A DNA stretch of 64,000 nucleotides from Pelagibius sp. Alg239-R121 (lineage in GTDB: Bacteria; Pseudomonadota; Alphaproteobacteria; Kiloniellales; Kiloniellaceae), in NCBI RefSeq assembly GCF_947331435.1, contig NZ_CAMZOF010000017.1, positions 1-64,000 of the forward strand, in the 5' to 3' direction. The translations under genes were made by a program, and so were the position numbers. The stretch's first letter is position 1. Every line of letters begins with the position of its first letter. Under the pieces are notes generated by a model, which was given only the letters and a program-made list of their open reading frames with translations, was not told the DNA's origin and ran no database searches. Positions 35,732 through 44,431 of this stretch are shown here, piece by piece.

Positions 35732-37738
35732 TTAGCTGTCAAGCACCCGTCGCAATGCTCTGGCGAAGTCTTCTCGATCGAAAGGCTTCTGCAGAAATTC
35801 CGCATCCGAGTCGAGCCTTCCTTGGTGCACGATGGCGTTTTCGGTATAACCTGACATGTAGAGTACCTTAGTCCTTGGCAGCCGACGTTTGGCCTCAGTG
35901 GCTAGTTCGCGCCCATTCATGCCACCCGCCAACACCACATCGGTCACGAGTAAATCCACATCGTGTGCCGTTTCGAGTTGCTCCAAGGCCGCTGCACCGG
36001 TTGCAGCCTCGATCGTTCGATAACCCAGTCCAGTCAGCAGAAAAACCGTGAAATCGCGTACGTCCTCGTCGTCCTCGACCAACAGCACGGTCTCACCATG
36101 GGCCGTCGGCACATCGTCCAGTGCTTGTTTCGGTTTGGCAGCTTCTACCTCGCTTGAACGTGGCAAATAGAGCTTGATCGTCGTTCCGTCACCTTCCTCG
36201 CTATAGATCGAAATATGTCCGCCCGACTGCTTGACGAAGCCGTAAACCATGCTGAGGCCGAGACCGCTGCCAGACCCTAACGGCTTAGTGGTGAAGAAGG
36301 GCTCGAACACATGCTTGAGATTCTCAGGCGACATCCCACACCCAGAATCTGTGATCGCCAGCATAACATACTGACCCGGGCTGACGTCGGCCTGGGCGGC
36401 CGCGTAGTGCTCGTCGAGCCGGGTATTCGCGGTCTCCATGGTCAATTTTCCTCCGTCCGGCATGGCATCCCGGGCATTGATCGCTAGATTGATCAGGGCA
36501 TTCTCAAGTTGGGCCGAATCCACCTCACAATTCCAAAGACTGGCTGCGGTAACGGTCTCAATTTCGATATGCTCCCCCAGGGTGCGGCCTAACAAGTCTG
36601 TTGTATCGGCAAGCAGATTGTTGGCATTTAGTGATTCCGGGCGCAGAACTTGCTTACGGGAGAAGGCCAGCAGGCGTTGTGTGAGTTCGGCGCCACGCCG
36701 AGCCGCGCGCGTCAAGGCATTTAGCCTCGAATGTTCGGCACCAAGCTGATCAGCGAGCAAGCCTGCATTGCCTGAAATCACCGTCAGCAGGTTATTGAAA
36801 TCGTGCGCGACGCCAGCCGTAAGTTGGCCAACGGCTTCCATTTTCTGGGCCTGCCGAAGTTGCTCCTCTCGCTGGACGGACTCGGTGATGTCAACCGTTA
36901 TGACTAGTGTGCCGCCATCAGGTGTCCGGAGTTCGCGTATCTCATGCCAGTGGCTCGTCACATCGCTGACTTGCACCCTGGTGACGCTCGGTGGCTTGCT
37001 ATGCCGCTGCATGCATCTTTTCAGCCATTCCTCTTCGCGTCCCACTGCCTGAGTCAGAAATCCGCGTGACAACAGCGCCCGGTGGAACTCCTCAAAGGTG
37101 GCGCCTAGAAAGTCATGTCCCAAGAGATCCAAAGATCGTTGACGGGCAACGACATTCTGATAGATCACGCGATCATCGCTGTCGTACAACCGAACCATAT
37201 CGGGCGTACTGTCCATGGCGTCAAAAAAGCGAAGATCGGCTATTTCGGCAGCTTTTCGCGCCACTGCTTCCGCTTCGCGCAAGGCCTGCTCGACCCGCTT
37301 TCGCTCCTCGATTTCCGCTGAGAGCGCCACCTGGTATTGATAGAGCTTCAGGTGTGTGTCGACCCGAGCGATAACCTCTTCCGCTGAGAAGGGCTTGGTA
37401 ACGAAATCCACGGCACCCATGGAGAAGCCCATAACCTTGTCAATTGATTCCGTTTTCCCGCTGATAAAAATGACTGGAACATGAACGAGTCGATCATCTT
37501 CCTTGAGACGGCGGCAGACCTCGTAGCCATCCATGCCGGGCATCACCACGTCTAGAAGGACTAACTCTGGGAGTGTGGCCTGAGCGGCCCTGATAGCGAG
37601 TTCACCCCGCTTCGCCGGGTAAACATCGTGACCACGTGCGCGCAAGATCTGCGATAACACCCGAAGATTGTCCGGCGAATCATCGACAATCAGAATACGT
37701 CCAGTTTCAAATTCAAACAGGGAGTCGGCCATTTCCAT
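35732..37738 (-). CDS. REC-PAS-histidine kinase-REC hybrid sensor kinase
   Basis: About 668 residues, cytoplasmic, no signal peptide. An N-terminal REC (GRILIVDDSPDNLRVLSQIL, then ELVLLDVVMPGMDG) is followed by a coiled linker and a PAS domain (MDSTPDMVRLYDSDDRVIYQN). The HisKA H-box is GQLTAGVAHDFNNLLTVISGN. The HATPase_c domain has NALINLAINARDAM and GSGSGLGLSMVYGF. A C-terminal REC (TVLLVEDDEDVRDF, then DLLVTDVVLAGGMNG) ends it. The start (37738 or 37732) overlaps the end of the upstream kinase by about 25 bases, so both are made from one message and probably form a phosphorelay. Confidence 0.9.
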   Translation of the reverse strand: MEMADSLFEFETGRILIVDDSPDNLRVLSQILRARGHDVYPAKRGELAIRAAQATLPELVLLDVVMPGMDGYEVCRRLKEDDRLVHVPVIFISGKTESIDKVMGFSMGAVDFVTKPFSAEEVIARVDTHLKLYQYQVALSAEIEERKRVEQALREAEAVARKAAEIADLRFFDAMDSTPDMVRLYDSDDRVIYQNVVARQRSLDLLGHDFLGATFEEFHRALLSRGFLTQAVGREEEWLKRCMQRHSKPPSVTRVQVSDVTSHWHEIRELRTPDGGTLVITVDITESVQREEQLRQAQKMEAVGQLTAGVAHDFNNLLTVISGNAGLLADQLGAEHSRLNALTRAARRGAELTQRLLAFSRKQVLRPESLNANNLLADTTDLLGRTLGEHIEIETVTAASLWNCEVDSAQLENALINLAINARDAMPDGGKLTMETANTRLDEHYAAAQADVSPGQYVMLAITDSGCGMSPENLKHVFEPFFTTKPLGSGSGLGLSMVYGFVKQSGGHISIYSEEGDGTTIKLYLPRSSEVEAAKPKQALDDVPTAHGETVLLVEDDEDVRDFTVFLLTGLGYRTIEAATGAAALEQLETAHDVDLLVTDVVLAGGMNGRELATEAKRRLPRTKVLYMSGYTENAIVHQGRLDSDAEFLQKPFDREDFARALRRVLDS

Positions 37739-40700
37739 CATCTTGCAGGTAAAGAAGGTCGGCAAGGATTTCCCATTCGAAATCATCGACGAGTTGCCTA
37801 AGCACTTCGGCAAAATCCTCATCCTCAGAAGGAAGAGACCCAATCAAGGCTTCCATGCCCTTGATGTCGAGCTTTTCCACTGCGATTCTCATGTTTTCGG
37901 CGACGCCTTTTGGCAGGGATCGTGAAGCCTGGCGGTACTCTTCGATACGCGCAGTTACAGACTCGGCAAGCTTTGCAGTTTTCGGGGCTTCGTCGTATGT
38001 ATATTCCGCACCAAGATGACGCTGCAGTGCCTCGAGTAGCAATTGCGCGTTCAGGGGTTTGCACAGAACGTCGTCGGCACCGCGCCGCAAGGTTTCCTGT
38101 CGCTCCTCCTCGAAGGCATGGGCTGTCACTGCGATGATCGGCACCTTCGTCCTGCCAGGCAAGGACCGGATCCGCTCGATCGCTTGGAAACCATCCATCT
38201 CGGGCATACGCAGGTCCATCAAAATTAGGTCCGGCGACCAGTTTTCGAAGGCCTCGATCGCCTCGATACCGTTTGCCGCTTTCTCGGCCGAGAATCCGAG
38301 CGGGACCAAGAGTTGAGCCAAGAATTCCCGGTTGGTCTCCATGTCATCGACGATCAGGATCTTGAAAGAGGGTTGGTCGTCCGCCAGCCTGGAAACCAAT
38401 CGCCGCGGGGACTCGACGGTAATTACCGCGGGGCTACTTGCAGCTACCTGGATCTCCAGGCGGAAGGTACTGCCTTCGCCCACCTCACTGCTGACTGAAA
38501 GATCGCCGCCCATGACTCTGGCATACTCCCGGCTGATCGACATGCCGAGCCCCGTGCCTGCCTGCTCAGAGACGCCTTGGCCAGCCTGTTCGAACGGCTG
38601 GAAAACCTTGTGCAATTCGTTGACTGGGATGCCAACTCCTGTGTCAGCGACCTCAAACAACAGCTTAATGCCCTCATTTTGATACGGCAACGCGGACACA
38701 GTGACAAAAACACCGCCTTTGCTGGTAAACTTAAAAGCGTTGATCAACAGATTGATTAAAATCTGTCGGAGCTTTCCTTCGTCGGTGGTTATGTGCCGGG
38801 AGACAGTTTCGTCGATAGACACTTCTAGCGACAAATTCTTCTCCCGAGCGCGCGGGCCAAACATGGTTTGCAAGTCCTGCAGAAGCAAATGGAGATCAAA
38901 AGGTGAAGGACGCATCACAACTTTGCCGACCTCGATTGTAGACATTTCAAGGACATTGTTGATCAGTGTCAGAAGGTGTTCGCCGCTGCGGCAAATGGTC
39001 GTAAGATTATTTAGCTGATGCGTGTCCAAGTCTTGGTCACGCCTCATGATCTCCGAAAAGCCGAGGATAGTGTTCAAGGGCGTACGAATTTCATGGCTGA
39101 TGTTCGCGAGAAATCTGCTTTTGGACTGGTTGGCCTCTTCGGCTTTGTTCTTCGCCGCCGACAAATTCGAGTTCGCCTTTTCGAGTAACTCATTGGTGTG
39201 TCGCAAGACACCTTCAATCTGCGTCTTTTCTTCGATTTCTTTGGCGAGACTCGAAGTCCTTTCCTCGATGTCCGCTTCCAATCGCACCGCCTGTCGCCGG
39301 TACGCAACTGTGCGCAGATGAACGATCGTCATAATCAGCAGGACTGCGGCAACAGCATAGGCGGCATAGGCCGGTCGGCTTTCCCACCACGCCGGTAGCA
39401 CAATCACGTTCAGGACTCTCGACTCTTCATTCCACAAACCGTCGTTATTGGCGGCTTTGACCCGCATTGTGTAGCTGCCGGGGTCGAGATTGGTGTAGGT
39501 GACTTTTCGGCTGTCTCCTGCGAGACGCCAATCGCTGTCGAAGCCTTCCAGGATATGGGCATAGCGAGTGTTCTCGGGAGTTCTCATGCTGATCGCAGAA
39601 AAGCCTAACGCGAAGGAGTTTTGATCGCGGCGCAGTGTGACGGTTTGGGCATAGGGAACACTTTTTTCGAGAGGTCCCGACGCGCTGACAGACACATCCT
39701 TGTTGTTGACTTGAAAATCGGTGAAGACGACTTGTGGCGGGTTGGGATTGTCGACGACCTTCGCCGGGAAGAAAGAGTTAAAGCCCGACAAACCACCAAA
39801 GTAAAACTCGCCCTGCGGGCTGGCATAACCAGCCCGATAGCGGAACACCTTGCCTTGCAGGTTATCAAAAACATTGAAAGTTCGAAACTCGCCAGACGTG
39901 GGATCCAGGCGGGAGATACCGTTGTTAGTGCTAATCCAAATATTGCCCTCGGCATCATCGAGAATGTCCATCACCTGACTGCCGACCTCGCCTTTGGTAT
40001 CCCGGTAGGTCTTGAACGATCGAGTCTCTGCTTCAAACCGACTCAACCCATCGAGGGTGCCGACCCAGATTGTGCCCGAGTGATCTTCGTGAATGGAGTA
40101 AACGTTTAAGTCGGATAGACCGTTCTTTACAGGGTCGACATTCCAAACCTCGCCTGTTTGCGGATCTATTCGGCTGAGCCCACCTTCGCCACCGGTCCAG
40201 GTGGTTCCGTCCGATGCCGCCTCCACGACACGGTTCCATACTGTTGCCAGTCCCTTTGTCGGATCGTTATCGGCAACGCGAAATCTCGTGACCCGACCGC
40301 TTTTTGGTTCGAAGCGGTCCACGCTGGTACCGTAGATCGCGGCCCAGATCGCACCCTCCGGATCAACAGACATATCCAGAATGTTTCCGCTCGAAAGGCC
40401 TTCGCTTCCCGGAAGATCAGAGGATAGGGGTTGGAATTGGCCTGTTTCGGGATCGAAATGATCCAAGCCGGTGTCGGTTGCGAGCCAAAGTCCGCCTTCT
40501 CCATCACCCAAAATGGTGCGAACTTGGTCGCTCAACAAGCTTTGCTTATCCTGCGGATCATGTCGGAAGTGGGTGTAATGCCGGCGGGTCGGATCGAGTC
40601 GATCCAATCCGCCATTTAAGGGCGCAATCCACAGGTTTCCGGCCTGATCCATATGGAAGGAATCTATGACTGGCGCGCTCAGGCCATTCGGATTGTAAGG

Positions 40701-41807
40701 TTGGTGTTCATATTTCGAGAAGCGATGCTCCCCCGCATCGTACTTGAACAGCCCATTCTGCGCTCCCATCCAAATAGTACCGTCACGATCCTCCATGATT
40801 CTAATTACGTTGGCCGGGCTCGCGGGGTCGATCGGATTGTAAGGCACGGTTTGGAAGGTTTCCGATTCCTGGTCCATCACGCTGAGACCGCCCTCCCAAG
40901 TCCCGACCCAAAGCCTCTCTTTGCTGTCCTCAAAGACATTCAAGACGCGGTTGGCGCCGAGGCTGCTGCTGTTACCGGGTTCGTGCTGGTAACGGCGAAA
41001 GCCCTCTTGGTCGGAAATATAGCGGTTGAGGCCCTTCTCTGTGCCAACCCAGACATCCCCACTTCGATCAATCACCATGCTCCATATGTTGTTGTCGCTG
41101 AGACTGCTTGGATCGTCGGCAGCGTGGACATAGCGCTTGAACGACTTGCGCTCGCGATCCAATACGGAAACCCCACCGCCGTAGCTGGCGATCCATAGCC
41201 GTCCTTGCGCATCTTCCTGGATTGAGGAAACTGAGTTTCCGGCCAAGCTGTCTTCCTTGTCGGGATCGTGTCGAAAATGACTGAAGGTCTTGCCGTCTTT
41301 ATCAAGGCGATCGAGCCCCTCTTCAGTGCCCACCCAGAAGGTGCCGGTGCTGTCCTGAAATAGGGTCCAGCAATTGTCGCTACTCAGGCTATGCGGATCC
41401 CTATCGTCATGCTTGAAGTGGCTATAGTTCTCTCGCTCGAGATCAATTCTTGTTAGGCCGCCACCCCAGCTAATCGACCAAAGCATACCATCCTTGTCGA
41501 CCATCAGGTTCCAAGCCCAATTGTGGCCTATGCTGTTGGAGTTTTCCGGATCGTTGAGAAAAGTCTTAATTTGGGATCCGTCATAACGGTTAAGTCCGGC
41601 GCGTGTTCCGACCCAAATGAAGCCGAGAGGGTCTTGCAGCACTGAGGTCACGTCGCTGTGGGAGAGACCGTCGTCCACAGTCATGACATCAAATCTGAGG
41701 GACTGTTCCCCTAAGATGGCGAGCGCCGATTGACCGCTCGCTGCAACAAGAGAGAGTCCGGTTAGTACAGCACCAACTGCGATTGTTCGTAGAAGTTTAC
41801 AACTCAT
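37713..41807 (-). CDS. Two-component-propeller hybrid sensor kinase (Reg_prop, Y_Y_Y, HK, REC)
   Basis: 1364 residues. A signal peptide (residues 1-30) is followed by about 14 propeller repeats (GLNRYDG, then GLDRLDK, then WVGTxxGL) forming two periplasmic seven-bladed propellers. A Y_Y_Y domain (RYAHILEGFDSDWRLAGDSRKVTYTNLDPGSYTMRVKAANNDG) and a TM helix (AYAVAAVLLIMTIVHL) come next. The kinase has H-box FLANISHEIRTPLN, and the C-terminal REC carries DLILMDLRMPEMDG. This is the layout of Bacteroidetes-type polysaccharide-sensing HTCS proteins but without the AraC output, as also seen in proteobacteria. The ligand is unknown. It is translationally coupled to the next kinase. Confidence 0.93.
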   Translation of the reverse strand: MSCKLLRTIAVGAVLTGLSLVAASGQSALAILGEQSLRFDVMTVDDGLSHSDVTSVLQDPLGFIWVGTRAGLNRYDGSQIKTFLNDPENSNSIGHNWAWNLMVDKDGMLWSISWGGGLTRIDLERENYSHFKHDDRDPHSLSSDNCWTLFQDSTGTFWVGTEEGLDRLDKDGKTFSHFRHDPDKEDSLAGNSVSSIQEDAQGRLWIASYGGGVSVLDRERKSFKRYVHAADDPSSLSDNNIWSMVIDRSGDVWVGTEKGLNRYISDQEGFRRYQHEPGNSSSLGANRVLNVFEDSKERLWVGTWEGGLSVMDQESETFQTVPYNPIDPASPANVIRIMEDRDGTIWMGAQNGLFKYDAGEHRFSKYEHQPYNPNGLSAPVIDSFHMDQAGNLWIAPLNGGLDRLDPTRRHYTHFRHDPQDKQSLLSDQVRTILGDGEGGLWLATDTGLDHFDPETGQFQPLSSDLPGSEGLSSGNILDMSVDPEGAIWAAIYGTSVDRFEPKSGRVTRFRVADNDPTKGLATVWNRVVEAASDGTTWTGGEGGLSRIDPQTGEVWNVDPVKNGLSDLNVYSIHEDHSGTIWVGTLDGLSRFEAETRSFKTYRDTKGEVGSQVMDILDDAEGNIWISTNNGISRLDPTSGEFRTFNVFDNLQGKVFRYRAGYASPQGEFYFGGLSGFNSFFPAKVVDNPNPPQVVFTDFQVNNKDVSVSASGPLEKSVPYAQTVTLRRDQNSFALGFSAISMRTPENTRYAHILEGFDSDWRLAGDSRKVTYTNLDPGSYTMRVKAANNDGLWNEESRVLNVIVLPAWWESRPAYAAYAVAAVLLIMTIVHLRTVAYRRQAVRLEADIEERTSSLAKEIEEKTQIEGVLRHTNELLEKANSNLSAAKNKAEEANQSKSRFLANISHEIRTPLNTILGFSEIMRRDQDLDTHQLNNLTTICRSGEHLLTLINNVLEMSTIEVGKVVMRPSPFDLHLLLQDLQTMFGPRAREKNLSLEVSIDETVSRHITTDEGKLRQILINLLINAFKFTSKGGVFVTVSALPYQNEGIKLLFEVADTGVGIPVNELHKVFQPFEQAGQGVSEQAGTGLGMSISREYARVMGGDLSVSSEVGEGSTFRLEIQVAASSPAVITVESPRRLVSRLADDQPSFKILIVDDMETNREFLAQLLVPLGFSAEKAANGIEAIEAFENWSPDLILMDLRMPEMDGFQAIERIRSLPGRTKVPIIAVTAHAFEEERQETLRRGADDVLCKPLNAQLLLEALQRHLGAEYTYDEAPKTAKLAESVTARIEEYRQASRSLPKGVAENMRIAVEKLDIKGMEALIGSLPSEDEDFAEVLRQLVDDFEWEILADLLYLQDDGNGRLPV

Positions 41808-41811
41808 TATC

Positions 41812-41940
41812 CACCAGCTGTCTCGATCAATCCGAGGGCGTCATCGAGTTTACGAAAAGGAACATGGCCCACGTCCGACGTGACCTTCGATTCGTGGAAC
41901 TTCAGCTTCAGCCAACGGTCGAATTCAAATTGTGGCTCCC
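41812..41940 (-). pseudogene. IS1380-family transposase N-terminal remnant
   Basis: The minus strand reads QFEFDRWLKLKFHESK, then TSDVGHVPFRKLDDALGLIETAG. The VPFR(E/K)LDDALGL block is typical of IS1380 transposase starts. It ends at a stop after about 40 residues and lies directly before the propeller kinase start. Nothing else of the element remains. Confidence 0.5.
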
Positions 41941-42179
41941 AGTTTTGCTTTCACTCATCGGGGGCCATCCCGTTCACTCCAATCCAACGACAACCTCTGA
42001 TTCTTATACCTGAATCGTGCTGCTATGTCGCCAAATTCCATCCTCAACTGGGGATTGCGGGTTCAGTCATCAGCTCGATTAAGGAAGCAATGTCAGAGGA
42101 GGTTGAGTTGAGCACTAGGTCAGCCGGTCTTAGCGTTGATCGATAAAAAAACCATTCCGACACCTCAAAACATCGCACA

Positions 42180-42300
42180 AAGTCATTCGCCTACAGCGAT
42201 GATGTACGTGCGCTTTCCGCTATCGTTGCGCAACGTCGAGAACCTTTTGCACGATCATGGTCGACATTAGCCTTGAGACGATTATCACTGATCGTCTTCG
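42180..42300 (+). pseudogene. IS6-family transposase fragment
   Basis: Frames around here give HKVIRLQR, then MYVRFPLSLRNVENLLHDHG, then VDISLETI in shifted frames, the N-terminal block of IS6 transposases. It carries stops and frameshifts and lacks the catalytic core. Confidence 0.6.
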
Positions 42301-42348
42301 CTCATAACGGGCAGCGTTGAAGGCAATCAGTTATTCGGCTACGCAAGA

Positions 42349-42879
42349 ATGCGAACGCTGCAGAAACAATCGGGCAGAAAACTTACACCAGCTATTTTGA
42401 CGAGAAGTGTCGATGGCGAGGTTCAGATATACACAGACTTTGCAGAAATTCGCCGCCATCCAAGCCTCAGTCCACAGCTATTTAATCTTCAGCGTCAACT
42501 AAACCTCCGCGACGTCTTCAAGCACAACCGAAGGCATGCCCTGGATGAGTGGCGTCACCGATGCCGTTTGAAAATATTTGCCAAGAGCAACCCAGATCTC
42601 GCACTTTTTTCTGACAGAGCCTGGAATCGTTCCCCGAGATCTGGATTGCTCTTGGAAAAGATTTTCCGCCGTAGCCTGGAGGGGCGGCACAGTGCGTCGC
42701 ACCTGCCGGCAGTGATTGATATGCTGCTTCAGGAGCCGCTCGTCTCGCTCCCGATGATCGCTAAGCGTCTCGGAACGGCTCACAACTCCGCCACGCGGTT
42801 CATGGCCGGCCTGATGAAGACGAGTGCTATACGTGTGATCGCTGCGCGGGCACACTTTAAGGCCTATGAGATCACTTAG
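42349..42879 (+). pseudogene. RHE_PE00001/DUF1612-like protein, C-terminal fragment C
   Basis: A 176-residue open frame whose last 80 residues (SLEGRHSASHLPAVIDMLLQ, PLVSLPMIAKRLGTAHNSAT, then AARAHFKAYEIT) match fragment A at 25026 and the C-terminal helix-turn-helix of DUF1612/RHE_PE00001 proteins. The first half (IYTDFAEIRRHPSLSPQLF) is not recognisable and may be fused DNA. The natural protein is about twice as long. It lies 150 bases before element C. I consider it a remnant, although the frame is intact. Confidence 0.5.
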
Positions 42880-43026
42880 GTCGTTCGCCGCGCGGTAGAA
42901 TCTACAGCCTCGCCAGCATCCTATACAGCTTGCCAATTGATAGTTCGAAATTGCCTGGTTCAATCATCGTGGACGCTGGTCGCGGCGGGCATATCCCCGT
43001 CTCGACGTAGTACCCCACTTAATTTT

Positions 43027-43074
43027 ACGGTTTGTAAACGAAAGATGTTTAAACATATATTGATTAGTATAAAC
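43027..43074 (+). promoter_or_regulatory. Triple TAAAC element, copy C
   Basis: ACGGTTTGTAAACGAA, then GTTTAAACATAT, then GTATAAACATTC, with half-sites at offsets 9, 24 and 44. The 90 bases upstream (from about 42935) also match copy D (GATAGTTCGAAATTGCCTGG). The leader after it (GGACAGGTGATCCGCGAGCG) matches copy D up to the DUF1127 start. Confidence 0.7.
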
Positions 43075-43162
43075 ATTCTTTCAAGTACGCGAACCACCAG
43101 TACCTGGGTTCAAAGGACAGGTGATCCGCGAGCGGTCGAACCGGAATCTGATGGAGCGCACC

Positions 43163-43372
43163 ATGAAAACCAGTCACCAGCTTCCCAACTCCGGCAAACG
43201 CTTCCGGCAGAGTCCCGCCGAGCGGCCTGACCGCCGGATTGGCGCCGGGATTGCCCGTTGGCGCCAACGGTGCGCCGCGGTTTGCGACGAAAATCGAGAT
43301 GTCACCTGCCTTATCGTCGTCGTTGCGCCCTTCGGTTCTCGCAGAATGCATCTCTATGAAAAACCAACCTAG
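43163..43372 (+). CDS. DUF1127-PAS tail in-frame fusion protein
   Basis: 69 residues. The N-terminal part (MKTSHQLPNSGKRFRQSPAE, then IARWRQR) is the DUF1127 protein of copy D (MKFTYQPPNPGKRFRQSPAD). From about residue 38 it turns into the end of the PAS protein (CDENRDVTCLIVVVAPFGSR, then MHLYEKP). A deletion removed the DUF1127 core and most of the PAS gene yet kept the frame and the PAS stop codon. It keeps the module promoter and leader, so it is probably expressed. Whether the product folds is unknown. Confidence 0.6.
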   Translation: MKTSHQLPNSGKRFRQSPAERPDRRIGAGIARWRQRCAAVCDENRDVTCLIVVVAPFGSRRMHLYEKPT

Positions 43373-43397
43373 TAAATCGCAGAAAACAGAAGGCCCT

Positions 43398-43547
43398 ATG
43401 AACAGAGCTGGTTCTTCGTCCATCAGACGGCGAGGCTGTTTATTTTGTCTGCTTGATATACGCAACATCCGCATACACAACGCATGCATTCCGTTGTCTG
43501 AGCATCGATATTTGGTTCGCAAGCTACGCGATGTCACCACTCAATGA
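43398..43547 (+). CDS. Small ORF of the module (copy C)
   Basis: 49 residues from ATG: MNRAGSSSIRRRGCLFCLLD, then IRIHNACIPLSEHRYL. Its equivalents follow the PAS gene in copies B (32843) and D (61518). It is basic, with two Cys close together. It ends 11 bases before the start of the 180-residue gene, so it could be cotranslated with it. It may also just be conserved spacer. Confidence 0.4.
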   Translation: MNRAGSSSIRRRGCLFCLLDIRNIRIHNACIPLSEHRYLVRKLRDVTTQ

Positions 43548-43558
43548 GGAATTGAAAG

Positions 43559-44101
43559 ATGAACATCAATACTGGTACTAACAATCTCATTCGCCATGCC
43601 GAGTGGTTACGAGGCGTAATCATTTGCAGCTTCGGGCATGTCGATTTCCTTTTAACAGATCTCAACATGCGCTGCCGGTTACTACCAGAATATGCCGAAG
43701 TAACCTCGGGCCCGTCACGCTCACTGAATTCAACGATTACCCGTACGAAAAAGTTGTTCGAGACGACCGGCCCTCTAAACGCATACGCTGAGGAAATGCT
43801 CGCGCTCATTGAGCGCATTAGGGTCTACGAGGATGCTCGACATTATATCGTGCGTGGTCAGATGGTTGTTAATACCGGAGACACTGCACTCGCACCGATA
43901 ATGTTTCAGGTGTATCAGAATGGGAGGAAGGACGAGCCTGAGAAGCTTAAAGCGATTCCATCCGACGCCCATCAGCTCGAAAAGCTTAGCCTCGAAATCA
44001 CCGAATACTGCCGCCAGATGATGATACTCTTGGAGCGAATCAATCGAGAGCAGTTTTATGGTTCAACTTATGCGCAAAGCCCCCCGTCACAGCTTCACTG
44101 A
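43559..44101 (+). CDS. Helical hypothetical protein (possibly HEPN-like)
   Basis: 180 residues with a good GAGGAATTGAAAG site. Predicted mostly helical: LIRHAEWLRGVIICSFGHVDFLLTDLNMRC, AEEMLALIERIRVYEDARHYIVRGQM, then LEKLSLEITEYCRQMMILLERINREQ. The YEDARHYIVRG segment recalls the RNxxAHG signature of HEPN-fold proteins, but the His is displaced, so I would not call it a nuclease. A pseudogene copy lies at 28040. It belongs to the variable part of the repeated module. Confidence 0.6.
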   Translation: MNINTGTNNLIRHAEWLRGVIICSFGHVDFLLTDLNMRCRLLPEYAEVTSGPSRSLNSTITRTKKLFETTGPLNAYAEEMLALIERIRVYEDARHYIVRGQMVVNTGDTALAPIMFQVYQNGRKDEPEKLKAIPSDAHQLEKLSLEITEYCRQMMILLERINREQFYGSTYAQSPPSQLH

Positions 44102-44431
44102 AGAGCTGGTAGATGGCAGCTTAGCGCATCACGAGTATCCTCTTAAGAAGACATCTTAATCAGAAGACATCTTAATCCAATCGCAGAGACCTTAGAGAAT
44201 TGCCTCCCCACTTCTCCCGAGTCATGCACGAACGGTTGGCCGTTCGATCACCATTCAAGGGAGCCGTTGCGTGCGCTAACGATTGGTCCCCGTAATACTC
44301 AAGTGTGCGCTCTCGGTCCGGCTGGGCCAATGAGTTCACCTGACGGAATGACACCGCTCTTGCACTCGTGCTATAAGACGGACATAAAGGACGTTATGTC
44401 CGTCTAACTGTGGTGTCCATGAGGTACTGTC
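44102..44431. other. Intergenic region with a 16-bp tandem duplication and a palindrome
   Basis: AGAAGACATCTTAATC is repeated perfectly at 44146-44161 and 44162-44177. No gene. The palindrome at 44376-44405 is listed separately. Confidence 0.55.
44376..44405. promoter_or_regulatory. Perfect 12-bp palindrome before the tyrosine recombinase
   Basis: AGACGGACATAA, six spacer bases (AGGACG), then TTATGTCCGTCT. It lies 27 bases before the recombinase start, so it could be an operator or a recombination core/arm site. The half-site shares CGGACATAAA with the Fic promoter repeats at 4130-4147. Confidence 0.6.

Noticed and set aside
44146-44177. The 16-bp tandem repeat as a CRISPR start
   Set aside because: Only two adjacent copies without spacers. 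No CRISPR array or cas gene was seen in the window.
44376-44405. The palindrome as an integration attachment site
   Set aside because: No matching copy at a plausible second border and no tRNA gene nearby. An operator is at least as likely, so I list it only as regulatory.
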